From: Haemophilus parainfluenzae
GTDB lineage: Bacteria; Pseudomonadota; Gammaproteobacteria; Enterobacterales; Pasteurellaceae
DNA length: 64,000 bases
NCBI RefSeq assembly: GCF_900638025.1
Contig: NZ_LR134481.1
Coordinates: 1,860,001 to 1,924,000, forward strand
Direction of reading: 5' to 3'
A program made the position numbers and the translations under genes. Of this stretch, positions 18,837-28,961 are shown piece after piece. The notes beneath the pieces were generated by a model. The model searched no databases. It was not told the DNA's origin and saw nothing but the letters and a program-made list of their open reading frames with translations. Within the stretch, counting starts at the first letter, position 1. Each line of letters starts with the position of its first letter.

Positions 18837-18881
18837 GATTTACTCCGATTACTTATGTTAAATGTTAATTAAAAATATTTT

Positions 18882-18936
18882 TATCAGTGTTTGTTTAGTT
18901 GGTATGTCAATACCAACTAAAAGAAGTATACTTCTT
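18882..18936 (-). promoter_or_regulatory. Tandem palindromes upstream of the repeat-protein operon
   Basis: Two perfect palindromes abut: TTTAGTTGGTAT (18894-18905), a 4-nt centre, ATACCAACTAAA (18910-18921), and AAGAAGTATACTTCTT (18921-18936). Read on the minus strand, a consensus -35 TTGACA (18910-18905) sits exactly at the centre of the first. The -10 is poor (GATAAA or CTGATA, 17-19 bp away). This looks like an operator covering the promoter; no regulator gene is adjacent. Confidence 0.6.
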
Positions 18937-19107
18937 GGAATAAAACAAAATTAAAACAATTAGTTACATTCTTAATCATATCTTGAGTTAATTGCTCTAT
19001 TATGCAACTAACTGAGCGAATTCTGCCTATAAAATTTTGTAAAAAAGCTACCATTGAGAGCTGAAAAATCTGTCAATGATTCGATTAAAAAATATCTAAA
19101 ATTTTTC
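18937..19107. other. AT-rich intergenic stretch without a gene
   Basis: Nothing codes here in either strand. No clear repeat is seen between the tandem palindromes and the promoter of the candidate RNA. Confidence 0.5.
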
Positions 19108-19135
19108 TTGATCTTTATATAATTTAATATATAGT
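19108..19135 (+). promoter_or_regulatory. Promoter candidate for the C-rich RNA or ybgI leader
   Basis: TTGATC (19108-19113), 16 bp, TATAGT (19130-19135). An alternative -10, TATAAT, lies at 19118-19123. The predicted start is near 19130-19142. Confidence 0.45.
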
Positions 19136-19141
19136 GAATAT

Positions 19142-19233
19142 CGTTTTAGTTAGATAGTAAACTTGTGTTATGACAAACACACTACTGGCTAGTGCATTCC
19201 CCCCCCACTCCTTTTGCACTAGCCATTTTTTTT
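19142..19233 (+). ncRNA. Candidate small RNA or ybgI attenuator with a C8 loop
   Basis: About 92-100 nt. Hairpin 1 is TGTGTT (19164-19169) / AACACA (19176-19181). Hairpin 2 is GGCTAGTGCA (19187-19196) / TGCACTAGCC (19215-19224), a perfect 10-bp stem with an 18-nt loop containing eight C (19199-19206), followed by T8 (19226-19233), a textbook intrinsic terminator. The pyrimidine loop could pair with G-rich ribosome-binding sites. ybgI starts 45 bp downstream without a clear promoter or Shine-Dalgarno of its own, so this could equally be a terminated leader. No known RNA family was recognised. Confidence 0.5.
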
Positions 19234-19277
19234 GAAATCTCTTACCATATCTCACCTTTTTCTTTTTCTTAAAAATC

Positions 19278-20033
19278 ATGAACAACCTAGAACTTGAACG
19301 TTTACTAAACGAAAAACTTAGCACAGACAGAATTAACGATTATGCACCTAACGGTTTGCAAGTAGAAGGCAAAACGGAGATCAAAAAGATCATTACGGGT
19401 GTCACCGCAAGCCAGGCTTTGATTGATTATGCCGTTACACAACAAGCTGATGCGGTACTTGTCCACCACGGCTATTTTTGGAAAAGTGAAAATCCATGTA
19501 TTCGCGGCATGAAAGGCAAACGTATCAAAACTTTGCTTGTGAATGACATTAATTTATACAGCTACCACTTGCCTTTGGATGTTCACCCAGAATTAGGCAA
19601 CAACGCAAAACTTGCTCAGTTATTGGGAATTGACGATCTTCAACCTTTAGAAAATGGCTCAACCAGCATTCCTGTTTGGGGAACATTAAAAGATCCTGTT
19701 ACCTCTGAAGAGTTTGCGCAACGTATTGAACAAGTGCTTCAACGTAAACCATTAATTTGCACCGAAAACGGACCGCACTTAATTCATAAAATTGGCATTT
19801 GTACCGGAGGCGGACAAGGCTATATTGATTTAGCTGCAGCACAAGGTTGTGATGCCTTTATTACCGGTGAGGTTTCGGAGCAAACAATTCACTCTGCTCG
19901 TGAGCAAGGTATTCATTTCTTTGCGGCTGGTCACCATGCGACTGAACGCTATGGCATTAAAGCATTAGGTGAATGGTTAGCGGCTGAATATGGCTTGGAT
20001 GTAGAATTTAAAGATATTGATAATCCGGCGTAA
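19278..20033 (+). CDS. ybgI: NIF3-like dinuclear metal-centre protein YbgI
   Basis: A 251-aa protein of the NIF3/GTP cyclohydrolase I type 2-like family, which forms a hexameric ring with a two-metal centre. Metal-binding blocks seen are VLVHHGYFW (about residues 61-69), the LYSYHLPLDVHPELGNN segment, and the C-terminal GHHATERYGI. Function is unclear in the family. The ATG at 19278 lacks a good Shine-Dalgarno, which fits a weakly or conditionally translated gene. Upstream is the C-rich hairpin terminator; the fabI promoter lies just after the stop. Confidence 0.9.
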   Translation: MNNLELERLLNEKLSTDRINDYAPNGLQVEGKTEIKKIITGVTASQALIDYAVTQQADAVLVHHGYFWKSENPCIRGMKGKRIKTLLVNDINLYSYHLPLDVHPELGNNAKLAQLLGIDDLQPLENGSTSIPVWGTLKDPVTSEEFAQRIEQVLQRKPLICTENGPHLIHKIGICTGGGQGYIDLAAAQGCDAFITGEVSEQTIHSAREQGIHFFAAGHHATERYGIKALGEWLAAEYGLDVEFKDIDNPA

Positions 20034-20053
20034 CTGGTACAAAGTGTGATTGA

Positions 20054-20082
20054 TTGCTGAAAGCATACAAAACAAGTATAAT
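20054..20082 (+). promoter_or_regulatory. fabI promoter
   Basis: TTGCTG (20054-20059), exactly 17 bp, then a perfect TATAAT (20077-20082), about 37 bp upstream of the fabI ATG. Confidence 0.8.
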
Positions 20083-20118
20083 CTCGTCGATTTTTTTAAC
20101 TCAAACATAGGAAAAAAT

Positions 20119-20907
20119 ATGGGTTTCTTAACTGGTAAACGTATTTTAGTAACAGGTCTTGCAAGCAACCGTTCTATTGCTTACGGGATTGCAAAAGCAA
20201 TGAAAGAACAAGGCGCTGAACTTGCTTTCACTTATTTAAACGATAAATTACAACCACGCGTAGAAGAATTTGCAAAAGAATTTGGTTCTGACATCGTACT
20301 TCCTTTAGACGTAGCGACCGATGAAAGCATCCAAAACTGCTTTGCTGAATTAAGCAAACGTTGGGAAAAATTTGATGGTTTCGTACACGCTATCGCATTT
20401 GCACCAGGCGATCAATTAGATGGTGATTACGTACATGCTGCAACGCGTGAAGGCTATCGTATTGCTCACGACATCAGTGCATTCAGCTTCGTTGCTATGG
20501 CACAAGCGGCACGTCCTTACTTAAATCCAAACGCTGCATTATTAACGCTTTCTTACTTAGGAGCAGAGCGCGCTATTCCTAACTACAACGTCATGTGTTT
20601 AGCAAAAGCATCTCTTGAAGCGGCAACTCGCGTAATGGCAGCAGATTTAGGTAAAGAAGGTATTCGAGTGAATGCAATCTCTGCAGGTCCAATCCGTACT
20701 TTAGCCGCATCAGGTATTAAAAACTTTAAGAAAATGCTTGCTACATTCGAGAAAACCGCAGCGTTACGCCGCACTGTTACTATCGAAGATGTGGGCAACT
20801 CAGCAGCATTCTTATGTTCTGATTTAGCATCGGGTATTACCGGTGAAATCGTTCACGTAGATGCAGGTTTCAGCATCACTGCAATGGGTGAATTAGGCGA
20901 AGAATAA
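20119..20907 (+). CDS. fabI: Enoyl-ACP reductase FabI
   Basis: NADH-dependent last step of each fatty-acid elongation cycle. It has 262 aa, as in E. coli. The short-chain dehydrogenase fold shows [13 protein letters not shown] (cofactor loop, 13-25) and the catalytic Y156-x6-K163 pair. Gly97 in AIAFAPGDQ belongs to the region where triclosan-resistance changes occur; it looks unaltered. The ATG at 20119 has AGGA upstream; a longer frame back to 20050 would overlap the promoter, so it is rejected. It ends at the hairpin GGCAGGT/ACCTGCC. Confidence 0.96.
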   Translation: MGFLTGKRILVTGLASNRSIAYGIAKAMKEQGAELAFTYLNDKLQPRVEEFAKEFGSDIVLPLDVATDESIQNCFAELSKRWEKFDGFVHAIAFAPGDQLDGDYVHAATREGYRIAHDISAFSFVAMAQAARPYLNPNAALLTLSYLGAERAIPNYNVMCLAKASLEAATRVMAADLGKEGIRVNAISAGPIRTLAASGIKNFKKMLATFEKTAALRRTVTIEDVGNSAAFLCSDLASGITGEIVHVDAGFSITAMGELGEE

Positions 20908-20921
20908 TTTTCCATTAAATT

Positions 20922-20948
20922 TACTGGCAGGTTTGAATGACCTGCCTT
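20922..20948 (+). terminator. fabI terminator
   Basis: GGCAGGT, seven bases, ACCTGCC, then TTTTCC. A second weaker stem (GGCGGA/TCCGTC near 20962-20979) follows before rnb. Confidence 0.75.
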
Positions 20949-21040
20949 TTCCTTTTGTAAGGGCGGACTCCGATCCGTCATTATTATTTTTACTCTATTT
21001 AGCAGACTAAGAATTAAAGTCTACTCTATGATTGATAATT

Positions 21041-23020
21041 ATGTTCCAAGATAATCCACTACTTGCACAACTTAAACAACAAATCCATGACAGCAAAGAA
21101 CGCGTTGAAGGCGTGGTAAAAGGTACTGATAAAGCTTATGGCTTTCTCGAGTGCGATAAGAAAAGCTACTTCATTGCACCTGCCGCAATGAAAAAGGTTA
21201 TGCACGGTGACAAAATCAAAGCTACCATTGAAAAACAAGGCGATAAAGAGCAAGCTGAACCTGAAGAATTAATTGAACCAATGCTCACTCGCTTTATTGC
21301 CAAAGTGCGATTCAATAAAGACAAGAAATTGCAAGTTTTGGTTGATCACCCAAGTATCAACCAACCCATTGGTGCACAACAAGTTAAATCCGTAAAAGAA
21401 GAATTACAAGAAGGCGACTGGGTCGTAGCAAATTTGAAAACGCACCCATTACGTGATGATCGCTTTTTCTATGCCACTATCAATCAATTTATCTGCCGTG
21501 CTGATGATGAATTTGCCCCTTGGTGGGTAACATTGGCACGTCATGAGCAATCTCGTTATTCTGTGCAAGGTGCAGAAAGTTATGAAATGTTAGATCAACA
21601 AACCCGTGAAGATCTGACCGCACTTCATTTTGTCACTATTGACTCTGAAAGCACACAGGATATGGACGATGCTCTTTACATCGAACCTATCGAACAAAAT
21701 GGTACGCAAACCGGCTGGCGATTAGTCGTTGCGATTGCTGATCCAACAGCTTACATTGCATTAGATTCACAAATTGAAAAAGATGCGAAACAGCGTTGTT
21801 TCACCAATTATTTGCCAGGCTTCAACATCCCAATGCTGCCGCGTGAATTGTCTGATGAATTATGCTCATTAATGGCAAATGAAACTCGTCCTGCATTAGT
21901 GTGTTACATTGAAACGGATCTTGCAGGTAACATCACGGCTAAACCGCATTTTGTATCGGCTTATGTACAATCTAAAGCAAAATTAGCCTATAACAAGATT
22001 TCAGATTATTTAGAACAAGTACCTGATGCATGGCAACCGGAAACATCTGAAATTACCCAGCAAATTGATTGGTTACATCAATTTACTCAAGCGCGTATTC
22101 AATGGCGTAAAACGCATTCTCTTTTATTTAAAGAAAAACCGGATTACTCCTTTATTCTCGCTGAAAATGGCAAAGTGAAAGAAATTAAAGCGGAATATCG
22201 TCGTATTGCAAATCAAATCGTAGAAGAATCCATGATCATTGCCAACATTTGTGCTGCTCAATTCTTAGCTGAACAAGCACAAACCGGTATTTTTAATACA
22301 CACTCGGGGTTTGATAAGAAATTCTTAGAAAACGCGCATAATTTCTTAATGGCAAATTTAGCTAATGAAGAAAATCAAGCTGAGCTTGCTGAGCGTTATT
22401 CTGTGGAAAATTTGGCAACCTTAAAGGGTTATTGCCAAATGCGTCATGATATTGAACCAATTGAAGGTGACTATTTAGAATTCCGTTTACGTCGTTATTT
22501 AACCTTTGCGGAATTTAAATCGGAACTTGCTCCACATTTTGGGCTTGGATTAGAAGGTTATGCAACCTGGACATCGCCTATCCGTAAATATTCCGATATG
22601 GTGAACCATCGTTTAATTAAAGCCGTGCTCACACAGCAAGCTTGTGAAAAACCACAAGATGAAGTCCTTGCTCGCTTACAAGAAGCCCGTCGCCAAAATC
22701 GCTTGGTTGAGCGTGATATCGCAGACTGGTTATATTGTCGCTATCTTGCTGACAAAGTCGCTGAAAATACTGAATTTGATGCAGAAGTGCAAGATGTAAT
22801 GCGTGGCGGTTTACGTGTTCAATTATTGGAAAATGGTGCATCAATGTTCGTACCGGCCTCTACACTGCATCTGAATAAAGCTGAAATGCAAGTGAACACT
22901 GATGAATTGGCCTTGTATATTCAAGGAGAACGTCGCTACAAAATCGGCGATTTAGTGAAAGTGAAACTCACCGAAGTGCGAGAGGAAACTCGTAGCATTG
23001 TAGGAAATATTATGATATAG
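21041..23020 (+). CDS. rnb: Exoribonuclease II
   Basis: Processive 3'-5' exoribonuclease for unstructured RNA, 659 aa. Domain order: cold-shock/OB domains (about 1-180), the catalytic RNB domain with DSESTQDMDDALYIEP carrying the Mg-binding Asp residues, then a C-terminal S1 domain (FDAEVQDVMRGGLRVQLLENGASMFVP). The ATG at 21041 gives MFQDNPLLAQLK as in relatives; the upstream TTG at 21032 adds three residues only. No good Shine-Dalgarno is visible. RNase R is excluded by length and by the missing basic tail. Confidence 0.95.
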   Translation: MFQDNPLLAQLKQQIHDSKERVEGVVKGTDKAYGFLECDKKSYFIAPAAMKKVMHGDKIKATIEKQGDKEQAEPEELIEPMLTRFIAKVRFNKDKKLQVLVDHPSINQPIGAQQVKSVKEELQEGDWVVANLKTHPLRDDRFFYATINQFICRADDEFAPWWVTLARHEQSRYSVQGAESYEMLDQQTREDLTALHFVTIDSESTQDMDDALYIEPIEQNGTQTGWRLVVAIADPTAYIALDSQIEKDAKQRCFTNYLPGFNIPMLPRELSDELCSLMANETRPALVCYIETDLAGNITAKPHFVSAYVQSKAKLAYNKISDYLEQVPDAWQPETSEITQQIDWLHQFTQARIQWRKTHSLLFKEKPDYSFILAENGKVKEIKAEYRRIANQIVEESMIIANICAAQFLAEQAQTGIFNTHSGFDKKFLENAHNFLMANLANEENQAELAERYSVENLATLKGYCQMRHDIEPIEGDYLEFRLRRYLTFAEFKSELAPHFGLGLEGYATWTSPIRKYSDMVNHRLIKAVLTQQACEKPQDEVLARLQEARRQNRLVERDIADWLYCRYLADKVAENTEFDAEVQDVMRGGLRVQLLENGASMFVPASTLHLNKAEMQVNTDELALYIQGERRYKIGDLVKVKLTEVREETRSIVGNIMI

Positions 23021-23028
23021 GCATATAA

Positions 23029-23086
23029 AATTTGCACCTCAATTATTGGCTGTTTAGTCCAACTTTTGGGGTGCAAATCATTTTTT
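23029..23086 (+). terminator. rnb terminator
   Basis: TTTGCACC and GGTGCAAA enclose a 30-base loop that itself can pair in part; TCATTTTTT follows. It lies between the converging rnb and tehA. Confidence 0.7.
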
Positions 23087-23106
23087 AACCGTACTTTTTA
23101 TTTAAA

Positions 23107-24051
23107 TTACTTTAACCAAAATTGTCCTTTGAAAATTTTTCCTAGTGTTATCAGTACTAAACCACTCATCATCAGGTTAGCAAAGATAAATGCACCATTT
23201 GCCAAGCCACTCAGTACATTATGATGAACGAAAAAAACGGCCCCATTCGCTAAAGAAGCTAATCCGAATGAAAAAGCCCAGAAGCCAATATTTAGCCCTT
23301 TTTCACTAATCCAAGGGAACAGGCGAATTAAAAAGAACATTTGTAAAAAACCGTATCCCCATAAGAACTTAACGAAAAGATCGATCTCTCCCCCATTAAG
23401 CGATAAGTAAGCCGACGATCCCACGAATGCCGGCGCTAAAATGATCCCCATGGTTGGACGAAATTGTGGTTCAATTTGCAACACGCGTAAGCGCTGGAAT
23501 AACACCGGTTCATAAATAATCCAAGCAATCATCCCCGCCCCTAAGAACAAATAGCCTAAATCGTGATAGCCTAACAAGGCCAATGATGATGCACTGGTGA
23601 AATTAGTTGCGACAGAGGGCAAATAAAATGGTGGCAATGTCGATTTTTCCTCAAATGTGCCATCTTTCCATAACGCACTAATACGCACGGAAGCAAACAA
23701 TAATTGTCCAATTGTCCCGATCCAAATTAATCCCTCACCAATGAGAGGAAACCAACGATACAGAATATCCCCGCTTAACATCGTTGTAATCGGTATTAAA
23801 GCGAGAAAAGAAAAACGTATCGGACAACAATATTCATCGCGTACTTCGTGAGAGAAATAAATCATTTTATAAATATAAAGTAAGACGAAAAGTGCCCATA
23901 CTGAAACAGACGTTACGCCAATAATATCACTCACATTCCGAGAAAAAGAGAGCGTATCGCCCATATGTAGCCAAGCTAAAGACAAGGCACCTAAACCTAA
24001 TGGAATCGCAAAATATCCAGTTGGTAATGGAAACGGTCGTTTATCAGTCAT
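23107..24051 (-). CDS. tehA: TehA, SLAC1-type anion channel / tellurite resistance protein
   Basis: A 314-aa inner-membrane protein with ten predicted helices, strongly similar to H. influenzae TehA, the structural model for plant SLAC1 anion channels. Shared blocks are PFPLPTGYFAIPLG, LIPITTMLSGDILYRW, NFTSASSLALLGYHDLGYLF, GYGFLQMFFLIRLFPW and LNIGFWAFSFGLAS. The Phe in FWAFSFG is the gating-Phe region. Names such as C4-dicarboxylate transporter are also used for the family. tehB is not next to it. TAGGAGAATC precedes the ATG. Confidence 0.93.
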   Translation of the reverse strand: MTDKRPFPLPTGYFAIPLGLGALSLAWLHMGDTLSFSRNVSDIIGVTSVSVWALFVLLYIYKMIYFSHEVRDEYCCPIRFSFLALIPITTMLSGDILYRWFPLIGEGLIWIGTIGQLLFASVRISALWKDGTFEEKSTLPPFYLPSVATNFTSASSLALLGYHDLGYLFLGAGMIAWIIYEPVLFQRLRVLQIEPQFRPTMGIILAPAFVGSSAYLSLNGGEIDLFVKFLWGYGFLQMFFLIRLFPWISEKGLNIGFWAFSFGLASLANGAVFFVHHNVLSGLANGAFIFANLMMSGLVLITLGKIFKGQFWLK

Positions 24052-24164
24052 TATGATTCTCCTAAAAATTGATACCTTGTAAGATTACCCATAAATGCGC
24101 AAATATTGATGTGGATTTATCTCAAAGACTAGAATAAAAATCTCATTTCTCTAAATGAAAGAAA

Positions 24165-24188
24165 GGGCTAATAAACATTAGCCCTAAA
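24165..24188 (-). terminator. serS terminator
   Basis: On the minus strand AGGGCTAAT and ATTAGCCCT form a perfect stem with a 4-base loop, followed by a broken T run TTCTTTC. Confidence 0.65.
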
Positions 24189-24208
24189 TTGAATTAATAT
24201 ATTGTTAA

Positions 24209-25507
<1,299 letters not shown>

Positions 25508-25736
25508 CTATTTTTCATTATGAAACAGATACCTTTATTCTAGCGTGCTTTGAGCAAATAAACCAGTTAAAAGCCTGATATTTCTTTTATTAATCTCGTC
25601 AAAAACATCCCATTTTATGACCGCACTTAGCCATGATTTAATTTTGTGATCTCTGTCAAATTCTGAGAATGAGACACTAGAAACAGAAAAAAAAAGTTCT
25701 ATAATGAAAATGAACGTTAACCAAGAGGAGTAACCT

Positions 25737-25955
25737 ATGTTTCCTGAATTTCGCGATTTAATCACTAAGCTTAAAAACAAAGATGCTTATTTTGATCGCT
25801 TGTTTGAAAAACACAATGCATTAGACCAAGAGATCAAAAATAAGATTGATAACATAGAACTCGCTACTCATACGGAAATTGAGAACTTGAAAAAAGAAAA
25901 ATTACGGATTAAAGACGAGCTCTATCAATACTTGAAAAAGAAAGCAGCTGAGTAA
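25737..25955 (+). CDS. YdcH-like DUF465 small protein
   Basis: A 72-aa helical hairpin protein of the DUF465/YdcH family. The signature FDRLFEKHNALDQEI (18-32) and a Lys-rich second helix are seen. Function is unknown; no membrane segment. GAGGAG lies 9 bases before the ATG and TATAAT at 25700-25705, so it is a real, well-expressed-looking gene. It ends before an uptake-signal inverted-pair terminator. Confidence 0.85.
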   Translation: MFPEFRDLITKLKNKDAYFDRLFEKHNALDQEIKNKIDNIELATHTEIENLKKEKLRIKDELYQYLKKKAAE

Positions 25956-25972
25956 TTGGTTTAATGTAAAGA

Positions 25973-26004
25973 CAAAGTGCGGTGAAATTTACCGCACTTT
26001 TTTG
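25973..26004. terminator. Uptake-signal inverted pair terminator
   Basis: AAAGTGCGGT, a short AT loop, then ACCGCACTTTTTTG. It lies between the converging ydcH-like and membrane-protein genes. Confidence 0.85.
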
Positions 26005-26028
26005 TTTTAAGAGATTTTGCTTTATCCA

Positions 26029-26829
26029 TTAAATAAACATCGCCCAGACTGGCAAGCTACTAGTCATAAAGAATAAAATGAGTAGGCTGTTATAGCTGAG
26101 CTTCCATTTATTTACACTGTGTAAGAGCAATACACCCGCTATCACTAAGTGAAGCAGGAAATAAATGCCGTATGCCCAAGCACTGATAAAACTGACCGTA
26201 CTTACACCTTGATAAATAATAAAAATAAGTACTGCCAATGCATTAAGCGCAAGCAGTAAAATCATCAATAATGGCAGCAATGCTATAAAACCTTGTAAAC
26301 GATTACGAGAAACGGACAAGCATAAATTCGCCAACAATACGCCCACCACAGCTTGTGCCAGTGGGTTATATTGCATGAAATTCGGTGTTGGATTGCCAAA
26401 GAAAATCATCAGATAGGCAATGACACCAAATCCACTCACCAAAGATGCCATTAAGAGAAAACCACGGCGAGCGACGTCATCTTTAGGTTGTTTCCACACT
26501 GCATATACGGCAGATAATCCGCATAAGCTGACAATATCCGTTATCACGTAATGATGTGGTGAGGCCAAGCTCATCCCTAGCCAAACGAACCAATAAAGTG
26601 CAAAACAAGCATTTGCTTTGATTAAACGTCCACGCTGCCCTGGACAAATTTCCCCTTTAATAAAGGCAACTAAACAAAGCAATTGGGCAATCAGCACGCT
26701 AAAGGCTAAATGAGGAATCAATTTTTCAGCAAGTTGCAAAGATTCTATAAAAAAATCGACCATTAATAGCAACCCAATTGGCAATATCGCAAGAAATACT
26801 GCCAAGGGTTTGGATTGTTCTTCTGACAT
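26029..26829 (-). CDS. Uncharacterised multi-pass membrane protein
   Basis: A 266-aa very hydrophobic protein with eight or nine predicted membrane segments (for example 8-27, 38-57, 69-87, 165-182, 190-216, 222-243, 246-266). I recognise no family signature and no charged catalytic motif. The ATG at 26829 begins MSEEQSKP. It is divergent from the yicG-like gene. A permease or membrane-integral accessory role is possible, but nothing in the sequence supports a specific one. Confidence 0.75.
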   Translation of the reverse strand: MSEEQSKPLAVFLAILPIGLLLMVDFFIESLQLAEKLIPHLAFSVLIAQLLCLVAFIKGEICPGQRGRLIKANACFALYWFVWLGMSLASPHHYVITDIVSLCGLSAVYAVWKQPKDDVARRGFLLMASLVSGFGVIAYLMIFFGNPTPNFMQYNPLAQAVVGVLLANLCLSVSRNRLQGFIALLPLLMILLLALNALAVLIFIIYQGVSTVSFISAWAYGIYFLLHLVIAGVLLLHSVNKWKLSYNSLLILFFMTSSLPVWAMFI

Positions 26830-26963
26830 AAAATTCTCGATTAGAAAAAGAAGGCGTCATTATGCCAAAATTTACGGCTTTTTTTAATGGCTTTCGTGCA
26901 TTTTGCCTCATTCCCTTTTAAAATAAGCAAAATGATACCCCTACTTTAGGAACCACAAAAAAA

Positions 26964-27626
26964 ATGCTATTAAGCATACTTTATATTATTGGCATTACCG
27001 CCGAAGGAATTACCGGCGCATTAGCTGCCGGACGAGAAAAAATGGATATTTTCGGGGTCATTATTATCGCCTGTGTCACGGCGATTGGCGGTGGATCGGT
27101 ACGCGATGTATTACTAGGGCACTACCCGCTTGGCTGGGTTAAACATCCTGAATATTTCATTATGGTGGCTGGTGCAGCTGTATTAACCGTTTTTATCGCG
27201 CCCTTCATCAAACATTTTATGCGCTACTTTCGCACCATTTTCTTAGTATTAGATGCTTTAGGATTAATCGTGTATTCCATTATCGGTGCGCAAATTGCCA
27301 TTGATATGGGTTATGGCTTTACCGTGACATCCATTGCGGCAACCGTAACAGGGGCATTTGGTGGTGTGTTGCGTGATTTACTTTGTAACCGCATTCCTCT
27401 TGTATTCCAAAAAGAACTTTACGCGAGCGTGTCTTTCTTCTCCGCTGCGATGTATATGGCACTCCAACATATTCAATTAGATCATACATTTACGATTTTA
27501 CTGACTTTATTCAGTGGTTTTTCATTGCGTTTACTTGCTGTTCGATTTGGCTGGGCCTTACCCGTTTTCGATTTCCAAGAGCAAGAAGATGAAACAAATG
27601 ATAAATTACCGAAGAAAACGAAATAA
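26964..27626 (+). CDS. UPF0126/TRIC-type membrane protein (YicG-like)
   Basis: A 220-aa inner-membrane protein with the two-fold repeat of the UPF0126 (TRIC channel) family: [22 protein letters not shown] (about 37-58) and [21 protein letters not shown] (about 126-146), each with the Gly-rich GGxxRD(V/L)L kink. Prokaryotic members are monovalent cation channels; the exact substrate here is inferred only. It sits 15 bp before proA, the same order as the H. influenzae UPF0126 gene HI_1240 and proA, so the two are co-transcribed. Confidence 0.88.
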   Translation: MLLSILYIIGITAEGITGALAAGREKMDIFGVIIIACVTAIGGGSVRDVLLGHYPLGWVKHPEYFIMVAGAAVLTVFIAPFIKHFMRYFRTIFLVLDALGLIVYSIIGAQIAIDMGYGFTVTSIAATVTGAFGGVLRDLLCNRIPLVFQKELYASVSFFSAAMYMALQHIQLDHTFTILLTLFSGFSLRLLAVRFGWALPVFDFQEQEDETNDKLPKKTK

Positions 27627-27641
27627 TTAAAAGGAATAATT

Positions 27642-28895
27642 ATGTTAGAACAAATGGGCAAACAGGCTAAAGATGCAGCGTTTATTTTAGCGCAGTTAAA
27701 CACTACTGAAAAAAATCATGCGCTCAGTATCATTACGGAACAATTAGAACAACAAGCTGACCGTATTCTAGCCGCAAACCAAAAAGATATTGAAATTGCG
27801 AAACAACATGGCTTATCTGAAGCATTAATTGATCGTCTTTTATTAACTGAAGATCGCCTAAAAGGTATTGCGAATGATGTGCGCCATGTGATTTCTCTTG
27901 CCGATCCAGTAGGTAAAATCATTGATGGTGGCACCTTAGATAGCGGATTAAAGATCGAACGAGTTCGTACCCCGCTTGGCGTGATAGGTACCATTTACGA
28001 AGCGCGTCCAAATGTCACCATTGATGTGGCGAGCCTTTGCTTAAAAACGGGCAATGCCGTGATTTTACGTGGAGGAAAAGAAACACAACATTCCAACAAA
28101 ATTTTAGTGGAAGTGGTACAAAATGCCCTTGAACAAGCGGGATTACCGCGCCATGCAGTCCAAGCCATTACCGATCCGAATCGTGAACTTGTGATGCAAC
28201 TGCTTAAATTGGATCGCTATGTGGATATGATTATTCCTCGTGGCGGTGCGGGCTTACATGAGCTTTGCAAACAACATTCCACCATTCCGGTAATTGTCGG
28301 TGGTGTGGGTGTTTGCCATCTTTTTGTGGAAGAAAGTGCTGACCAAGAAAAAGCCCTTGCGGTGATTGCTAACGCAAAATGCCAACGTCCAAGCACATGT
28401 AATACGTTGGAAACGCTTTTAGTTCAACGTTCAATTGCAAAAAGCTTCCTGCCAAAACTCGCGAAATATTTAGCCGAGAAAAAAGTGAAATTCCATGCTA
28501 AATCGACCGCACTTTCGACTCTTCAAGCTGCAAATGTTGATGTGCAAGAAGTGACTGAACAAGCGCTACGCCAAGAATGGGGCTCATTGGATCTCAATGT
28601 TGTAGTCGTTGAAGATATGGATGCGGCGATTGCTCACATTCGTGAATATGGCACACAACATTCAGAAAGTATCTTGACGGAAAATCAACGACTAGCCGCA
28701 CAATTTATCAATCAAGTGGATGCAGCAGCCGTGTATGTTAATGCAAGTACTCGATTTACCGATGGCGGACAATTTGGTTTAGGTGCAGAAGTGGCGGTAA
28801 GTACTCAAAAACTTCATGCTCGAGGCCCAATGGGATTAGAAGCCTTAACCAGTTATAAATGGGTTTGTGTCGGCGATTACACTTCTCGCAAATAG
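27642..28895 (+). CDS. proA: Gamma-glutamyl phosphate reductase
   Basis: NADPH-dependent second step of proline synthesis. It has 417 aa (E. coli 417). The aldehyde-dehydrogenase fold shows [20 protein letters not shown] and ILRGGKE; the catalytic Cys is in the [11 protein letters not shown] block. AAAAGGAATAATT precedes the ATG. proB is not adjacent, as in H. influenzae. It carries one uptake signal internally (CGACCGCACTTTC near 28504). Confidence 0.96.
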   Translation: MLEQMGKQAKDAAFILAQLNTTEKNHALSIITEQLEQQADRILAANQKDIEIAKQHGLSEALIDRLLLTEDRLKGIANDVRHVISLADPVGKIIDGGTLDSGLKIERVRTPLGVIGTIYEARPNVTIDVASLCLKTGNAVILRGGKETQHSNKILVEVVQNALEQAGLPRHAVQAITDPNRELVMQLLKLDRYVDMIIPRGGAGLHELCKQHSTIPVIVGGVGVCHLFVEESADQEKALAVIANAKCQRPSTCNTLETLLVQRSIAKSFLPKLAKYLAEKKVKFHAKSTALSTLQAANVDVQEVTEQALRQEWGSLDLNVVVVEDMDAAIAHIREYGTQHSESILTENQRLAAQFINQVDAAAVYVNASTRFTDGGQFGLGAEVAVSTQKLHARGPMGLEALTSYKWVCVGDYTSRK

Positions 28896-28912
28896 TCTGT
28901 TTCATCTATAAA

Positions 28913-28953
28913 AAAACCGCACCTTGAAAGCATCAAAGTGCGGTTATTTTTTA
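28913..28953. terminator. Uptake-signal pair terminator after proA
   Basis: AACCGCAC (28915-28922) and GTGCGGTT (28938-28945), then ATTTTTT. It lies between converging genes. Confidence 0.85.
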
Positions 28954-28961
28954 TCTCGTTT

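Noticed and set aside
18589..18861. 90-codon plus-strand frame over the repeat gene
   Set aside because: It is antisense to the 19-residue repeat protein; its own repetitiveness is a by-product of the 57-bp DNA repeat.
20962..20979. Small stem before rnb as a regulatory switch
   Set aside because: A 6-bp stem with a G-T pair and no strong T run; too weak to claim.
25535..25780. 81-codon minus-strand frame between serS and the ydcH-like gene
   Set aside because: It overlaps the ydcH promoter and start, begins without a Shine-Dalgarno and shows no family.
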